DNA of 47,921 nt from Phaeoceros laevis (lineage: Eukaryota; Anthocerotophyta; Anthocerotopsida; Notothyladales), in contig JBNGIQ010009118.1 in the NCBI GenBank assembly GCA_049999765.1, positions 153,411 through 201,331 of the forward strand. Reading direction: 5' to 3'. Every line of letters starts with the position of its first letter. Position 1 is the first letter of the stretch. Shown piece by piece: positions 41,923 to 47,921 of the stretch. The notes under the pieces were generated by a model. It was not told the origin of the DNA. It saw only the letters and a program-made list of their open reading frames with translations, and did no database searches. The position numbers were made by a program, and so were the translations under genes.

Positions 41923-44900
41923 ATGATGTTCAGCGCGGAGGGAATGGATAAAGCGGGTCTTCCTGAGTCCCCGCCAGCATGGGAGCCACAGGACTACGAA
42001 AGTTGGGTTTATCAAAGCAGTGCGGAGAAACCAGAACCCTACTCTGCCGACCCCTATGCGTCTCAACCTGGAAGAGCAGACTCCGAACAGCAAGGGAACG
42101 AAGAGCCTACAACTGCTAGCCAACAGCAGCAGTGGCATAGTTATTATCCTTCGTCTGAGGATGCTTATAATTCGCAACAACACCAGGTATTGTTCAAGCT
42201 TCTAATGCTCACCTGGTCTGCATTTCAGGCATGGTTCTAATTCAATCATGGACCACGGCCTGGATGTGCAATGCTATGTCAGTTGAGTCTGTTCTTGAGA
42301 AAATGCTGGAGATTATATCGGAATCCTGCCTATTTGCAGGTGCAAATGCTTCTTCAAGCTCCAAATCGTCTGATTCTTTCTTAGGAACATTCGCTGTTCT
42401 TATTGCTCTAGCGTGTGTGACCTTTCGTAAGTAGGTTTTTTTTCAGAGAGTTCACAGCCCGAGGTTGTTGCAACACCATCTATCTGGAGCCCTCCTGACC
42501 GTGCATTGGGCGCATTGAAACTATACGCCTCCCTGTTTCCGGGTTTAGGGTTTCCGGGTGCTTGTCCCTCACCGTCTTTGTGGTTTTGGTGTGTCTAGGA
42601 TACTGGAACTACCCAGGGTCAATCAGGCTTTGCACCACCACCTCTTCCTTTGGCACCACCCCCCCAACCTCCACCCCCACCGGATATTTCATCCACAACC
42701 TCATGGAGTTCGGTAGTGCAGGTAACAGGTGGTACTGAGACGACGATGGACTCCGCCGGTTATGCTGCCAGTAGTTACTATGGCCAGGAGCAGCCTATGC
42801 ACGATGGAAGCTACCCTTCACGAGATGGTGAAACCAACAGTAACCCTGGCACCGCTGTTTCTGGGGCCAATACACCTTCAGCAAATGGCTCTCACAACTA
42901 TGGACAGACATATCCTGGTTATGGAACAGAGCCATATGCGTATGGTGGACCTGGTTACCAAAATTATGGTTATGGTTATCTCCAGCAAGGTAACGATTCT
43001 TACTCTCAGAACATGGGAGCCTATCAAAATTCAGGCTCCTTTCAGAACACAACCTCAAACACAGATACAGCATCTTATCAAAACCCAGGCACTTATTACA
43101 ATGCTGGTGTCTATCAGAACACGGGAGCATACCAGGGTACAGGCTACAGTGGTGCACAGAATACATGGAGTGATGGAAGCTATGGAAGCTATGGTGGTTA
43201 CACAGGTTATTCAGGTTATTCAGCACAAGAGGCCAGTGTTCCTCAAACGCAAGCACAGTATCAGCAGGACTACCAGGCTCAGTGGGCTGAATACTATGCG
43301 ACTTATCACAGCACTGAAACTAGTGGGGCCCCTGGAACAGATGCTGCAGTGTCAAATGGTACAGTAACTGCTACTGTGGCTCCTACGTATGCCAGCATTG
43401 TTGCCCATGGAGCTTCTGGTAACGTCAGTGTGCCTAGTCAACCTCCACCCCCAGGCACCCTACCGTCCTGGTCGATATCCTTGCAGTCCTATGGAGAGAC
43501 AGCCCCTGCCCAGGTGCGGTTTTAGTACCCTGCTCTGTGGTTACTTGGTTTTTGTCTGAGAAAGATCGCTTGCATGTAAGAAGAAAAGTGACATAATTAT
43601 ACTTGGCTTTTCAATGTTTTTGAGCTAAGCGACTAGTTGGCTTACAAGTTTTGTCCGCCTGCAGCTGTCGGTCCTGGACACTCTGTGATGGTTAGGCCAT
43701 TTTATGTAACTCACCAATCATTTCATCATTGCTTTGGCAGGTCGATGCCCTACAGGCAGGTGCAACGACAATCACCAACAGCTGGGATGCTTCAGGTCTT
43801 ACAGATCAACAGATAACAGGTCAGCAAAATCAGATGGAGCAAGCTTCACTTTTGCAGCAGCAGACGCCTTCTCAGCAGGCCCAATCTCTTGGTACCTATA
43901 CAATGCCCCACAGCATGCAGTACCAACAAGCACAACAGCAGCATCATCAAACGTCCCACTATCAGCAAGCACAGCACCCAGTAGGAGCTCATTTACAACA
44001 AGGACGTTATAAACAATCCCAGCAGCAGAAGCAATCTCATGTGACACAGCATCATAAGCTGTCTACACAACAAGATTTTCAGGTTTCTCAGGTTTACCAC
44101 GTTCAAAACCAAGAATCTGTGAGCTCAGAACCTGGGCAGTGGAGGACAGGGAAGGTGCAGATTCCCACAAACCCCAGAATACCCCAGAGTCTTGGAATTG
44201 GTATGAGTGCTGCTCATAAAACATCTCTAGGGGATGGCTCAAGGCCAGCCTACATTAGTGTTGGAGGGCAAGCGGGTGGCACTAAACTGTCGTCGGATGA
44301 TGTTGCGGATGCCACACTCCAGGTATTACTTGTTGCTTAAGTGTCATTCAGTGCTGTCAGGGTGATATGTGTGCGCTGTCATCCATCAGTAAAATATGGT
44401 TGATAAGGTCTTCAACTGGATTATGGATTCTCATCTGGTCGAACAGATTCTTGATGCTTCCAAAGTGGTGGACTGCAAGATGTGCAATTTGCATCCAAGG
44501 GTTACGAAGTGCCTCTCATGTATGTGCTCTGTAATGTTACAGCCTGGGATGTTCCCTCCATCTCTTCGTGCTTATGTCGAAAGGGCTCTGTCCCGTTGCA
44601 GGGATGATGCACAGAAAGCAGCCTGTCAGGACATCATGAAGGAGGTAATCAGTTTTGGTACAGAACGTATTATTCTCTACTTGAATCAATCTGCTACTGG
44701 CGCTGTATGCATGTTGCCCAGTGTTTGTACTTCATTAAGTCATCTAGTTATGGGAATTTTAACACTTTAGATTATCTGGTATTTGGCTCTTATATACTTA
44801 AGGCAGGCTTGATTGTGAATTGCTGCAGATGATTACAGTAGCCTCTCGTGATGGCTCTCTCTTTACCAAGGACTGGGACACAGAGCCACTGTTTCCTCTG

Positions 44901-47485
44901 CCCGAAGTCCATCCAGGAAGCAAAGGGTATTAAGCATCAATTTTAAGTGAAACGTTTTGAGTTGGATGCCTGAGTTTGTTATGTTCTGCTTGCCCTGCGC
45001 TATAATGTCTGTGTGACGGATCTTGTAGTTATGTGCTTATACATAGAGTTGGCTGTTGTTGAACAATCTGTGCTCAGAAACTTGCAGCATCCAAGTGTCT
45101 CGCAAGTCATGATGAAGTTAGAGCGAAGCCCAGCCAGGCGAGTGAAAAGTAGGTGGGAACCAGTTCCAGAAGAGGAGGATGAAAAGCATGGTCGGGCACA
45201 GATCACTGATGCCAAGAAAGAAAACTCTCATGATCAGACTAGCGGTCAAGGTGCTTCTGGAGTTGGCTCTGGAGTCGGCCTAGCTGCGGTATGTGTGCCT
45301 TCGTCCTGGAAATGTACTTGCAATAATTGCAAGCAAGTATGTGGTCTCTTTCTGAAGCAATGAGTCCTGAGTGCTTTTTGTCACGTCGCAGATGTCTCCT
45401 AGCAACTACGAGAGACGGGAAATGCCCTGGATGAAAGCAAAATTCTCTCAACAGCAGACCCCAACCCAACCTGGCAAGCGTACTAAAAAAGGACTGAAAC
45501 GACTGCGCAGGACAGTTGCTTTGAATCACAATGGAGCTGCGAACAGTGAAAGTGAAAGTGAAGAAGAGGAAGATACTGGAGGGATCCATTTAGGCTCCAT
45601 GGTTTCAGCAGAGACTCCAGAAGAGAAGCGACGGAGACAAAGTCGAACAAAACGCTTTGACAAAAGTAAAGAGCTTAGCACAGCCGTCAGAAGTACAGCT
45701 AAGGCAAAAGGAGTTTCTGGAGGGACTGCAAGTGCAAGAAGGGCGACTGCATTACAGCTAGCTATGAGTGCTGGAGATGGCAATGGGAGGGCTGTCGAGG
45801 ACATTGATTGGGATTCGCTGACAGTGAGGGGCACTTGTCAGGAAATCGAAAAGCGATACTTGCGGCTGACGTCAGCTCCAGACCCTGGCACAGTAAGTGG
45901 CAATTCTGTGGTTGTTTGCATCCAGATTGTGAAAGACAGAATCATCCTATGGCTGGCTTAATGTGTGCTTGTGTTGCTATGGCCTCAAGCACTTGGTAGT
46001 TTCTAAGCATCTAGGGATGAGCCCTTCGTTGTTGCTGGTCAAATTCTTGTTCTGAATTATTGGAGGCATTGGCAGGTAAGACCAGAGGAAGTACTGAAAA
46101 AAGCTCTGGCAATGGTTCAAAGCACGCCAAAGACCTACTTGTTTAAGTGTGAACAGTTAAAATCGATCCGCCAGGACTTAACTGTGCAGAGAATCCGTGA
46201 TGAATTAACTGTTCAGGTATTGCAGTGTGCTTCCAGTCTATTGCGCTTACTTAAGTTACCAATGTTGCCAAGGAGTGCTTCATTTCTTGGTGCGGACATA
46301 GTTCTTCAGGATGGTTCTTTCTGACTTTGTTGAATGTGCAAAGGTGTATGAGACCCATGCAAGGATGGCTCTGGAGGCAGGGGATCTTCCTGAGTACAAT
46401 CAGGTATTTCAGTTGCCATGGACTCACTTCTTGGTTTTGTTGGTTGCCGTAGGCACACAGGAGTGATACTGGTTTTGACTTTGTGAATGCAGTGCCAAAC
46501 TCAGCTCAAGGGGCTCTATGCAGAAGGAATAAAGGGTTGCTCCAATGAATTTGCAGCTTATGGTTTGCTGTACATTGTTTTTCAGCAAGGGAGCAACCGT
46601 GATCTGCTATCATCAATGGCAAGGTAGCCTAGCCTAGTATTATAGACAATCTTGCTGCAATCGTGTCTTCTACCTGCAGAGAAGTGTTTGATGAAGTTGT
46701 AACCTGGGGAATGACAGTGTGAGGCTGCACAGATTGTCTCCGGATGCCAAGAAAGATGAAGCGGTACTGCATGCATTGGCCGTGCGCGAAGCTGTTGCCA
46801 TTGGCAACTACCACTCATTTTTCCGCTTGTACAGAACAGCTCCAAACCTCAATCCCTACTTGATGGGTATGCAGCAGCTCTGCAGACATTGGATTTCTAT
46901 ATCTAGCCAGAATAAGACTAGTGACAGCAGTAACTGCTGGGGACAGTTTGTTTTGCCGGCGGGGATAAGAGACAGAGCATAGTGAGTGGTGTTTTATCTC
47001 AAAGAGGTCCTCACAATGACTGTCTGTTTGCAGATCTACATGTGGAGAAAATGCGCTTCGAGGCACTGCGGTGCATGTCTAGGGCTTACAGGCCTGCACT
47101 GTCGATCATATTTATAGCTCGGGCCTTGGGTTTTATGAGCACCTCTTCAGCTGATGCAGAAGACAAGGATGGTGAAGGAACAGAAGAATGCGAGGAGTGG
47201 CTGAGAGCACACGGTGCTCAGATAATGGCTGAGGGTTCGTCCGGGGAGTTGGTGATGGACGCTAAGGTGAGGGGCCAGCCACTCATTTCGCAGCCGCTTT
47301 GCCAAAACGGATCGTTAATGTGGTGATCTTCCTTTTGTAGGTAATTAATGCATTTACCGAAGGTGATGGTGGCTTTTTTCGTTGTGCAGGCCAGTTCGAC
47401 CGCTTTGTTTATGCCCGAGCCGGAGGACGTTGTGCCACATGGAGATGCAAACCTAGCACTCAACGATTTTTTTGCACGAACATAG
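41923..47485 (+). CDS. SAC3/GANP-family (LENG8/SAC3A-like) mRNA export protein with a prion-like N-terminus
   Basis: SAC3/GANP proteins scaffold TREX-2-type complexes in nuclear mRNA export. Thirteen exons: 41923-42186, 42599-43513, 43741-44322, 44543-44644, 44829-44926, 45078-45288, 45392-45892, 46076-46216, 46344-46403, 46493-46623, 46733-46866, 47034-47266, 47390-47485; all phases agree and give 1,155 residues. The first half is low-complexity: a proline run (PPPQPPPPP), then a Tyr/Gly/Asn/Gln/Ser-rich tract (42740-43280) and a Gln-rich tract (43800-44100). The plant SAC3A-type middle has [19 protein letters not shown] and [11 protein letters not shown], and a basic, probably nuclear-localising stretch ([12 protein letters not shown]). 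The SAC3/PCI domain follows: [67 protein letters not shown] and [15 protein letters not shown]. The last exon ends NDFFART. The tandem ATG at 41923/41926 makes the first two residues uncertain. Confidence 0.93.
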
Positions 47486-47921
47486 GCAAAGGTTACACAG
47501 GGGCAACCAATCAAGCTCTCCTTTGCGATTCCGTTAACCATTTTATTTTTCCCCCCACCTGACCCGCAGGCAAGCTTGCGATGAGTTGCAAAGCCCGTTG
47601 CTGACACCTGACATGTACAACACTCAAACATGTAGGTTCTTGGTAGGCTGTACTTTTAGTAGGCCCCTTGACCCACCCATTTAGTAGCGGCCGCATTCGC
47701 ATTAGAGAAGGCGAAAATGTGTCTGCAACACGCTGTGGAAATAGCCCCATTGCAAATCGCCACCGCCGCCGAACCCCCCCGTATTGTAATGGATTTTAAA
47801 AGCGGCTTCGCACGGACCCTTAACCCTTTTTCGTCAAACGGGGCAGATTTTGCCAAATTTTTGGGGGAATTTTACACTTCCTATAGGTTAGCCTAACCCC
47901 GCCCTCTAACTGGTACTGAAC
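47486..47921. other. 3' region of the SAC3-like gene and window end
   Basis: About 0.44 kb after the SAC3-like stop codon. It should contain that gene's 3' untranslated region. No further gene, repeat or RNA was recognised. Confidence 0.5.

Noticed and set aside
1-47921. CRISPR arrays, bacterial operons or phage genes.
   Set aside because: No regularly spaced repeats and no prokaryotic gene layout; the window is intron-containing plant nuclear DNA.

Overview
The window is nuclear DNA of a streptophyte, most likely a non-seed land plant (bryophyte or lycophyte grade) with a compact genome; a close streptophyte alga cannot be excluded. The evidence is a PLS-type pentatricopeptide-repeat gene of the land-plant kind, a plant LFR-type armadillo gene, a nuclear tRNA-Ser(AGA), a telo-box promoter, and many short GT-AG introns (mostly about 40-300 nt). 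I do not name a species. There is one short assembly gap (6087-6096).

Layout: 1-1460 holds a PIF/Harbinger (HARBI1-like) transposase interrupted by one in-frame amber codon. 1461-6080 is gene-poor: a small Cys-rich secreted peptide with its own TATA box and upstream direct repeats, and a degenerate tandem repeat. 6097-13384 (minus) is a very large multi-exon gene that joins a complete DEDDh 3'-5' exonuclease to a complete bacterial-type MutS; it is the most unusual gene here. Head-to-head with it lies a mitochondrial-type NADPH:adrenodoxin oxidoreductase (14487-17295, plus), then a single-exon PPR gene (17648-20506), a decayed BTB/POZ fragment (about 21862-22320) and a glycerophosphodiester phosphodiesterase (23005-25415). 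On the minus strand follow a DNAJC9-type J-protein (25565-27225), a tRNA-Ser(AGA), and the SWI/SNF-associated ARM-repeat gene LFR (28219-30270). After a 1.8 kb stretch with nothing recognised come an NTF2-like gene (minus), the divergent single-exon pair BUD31 and eIF1A, a beta-hydroxyacid dehydrogenase, UDP-glucose 6-dehydrogenase (both minus) and a 13-exon SAC3/GANP-family gene (plus).

As usual for a plant chromosome, the genes are mostly independent housekeeping functions: splicing (BUD31), translation initiation (eIF1A), mRNA export (SAC3-like), chromatin (LFR, the J-protein), cell-wall precursor supply (UGD) and lipid turnover (GDPD). A local organellar theme is visible: the exonuclease-MutS protein, the adrenodoxin reductase and the PPR protein are all expected in mitochondria or plastids and lie next to one another. 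Exon models were built by hand from splice signals, reading-frame phase and family conservation; uncertain junctions are stated in each entry.
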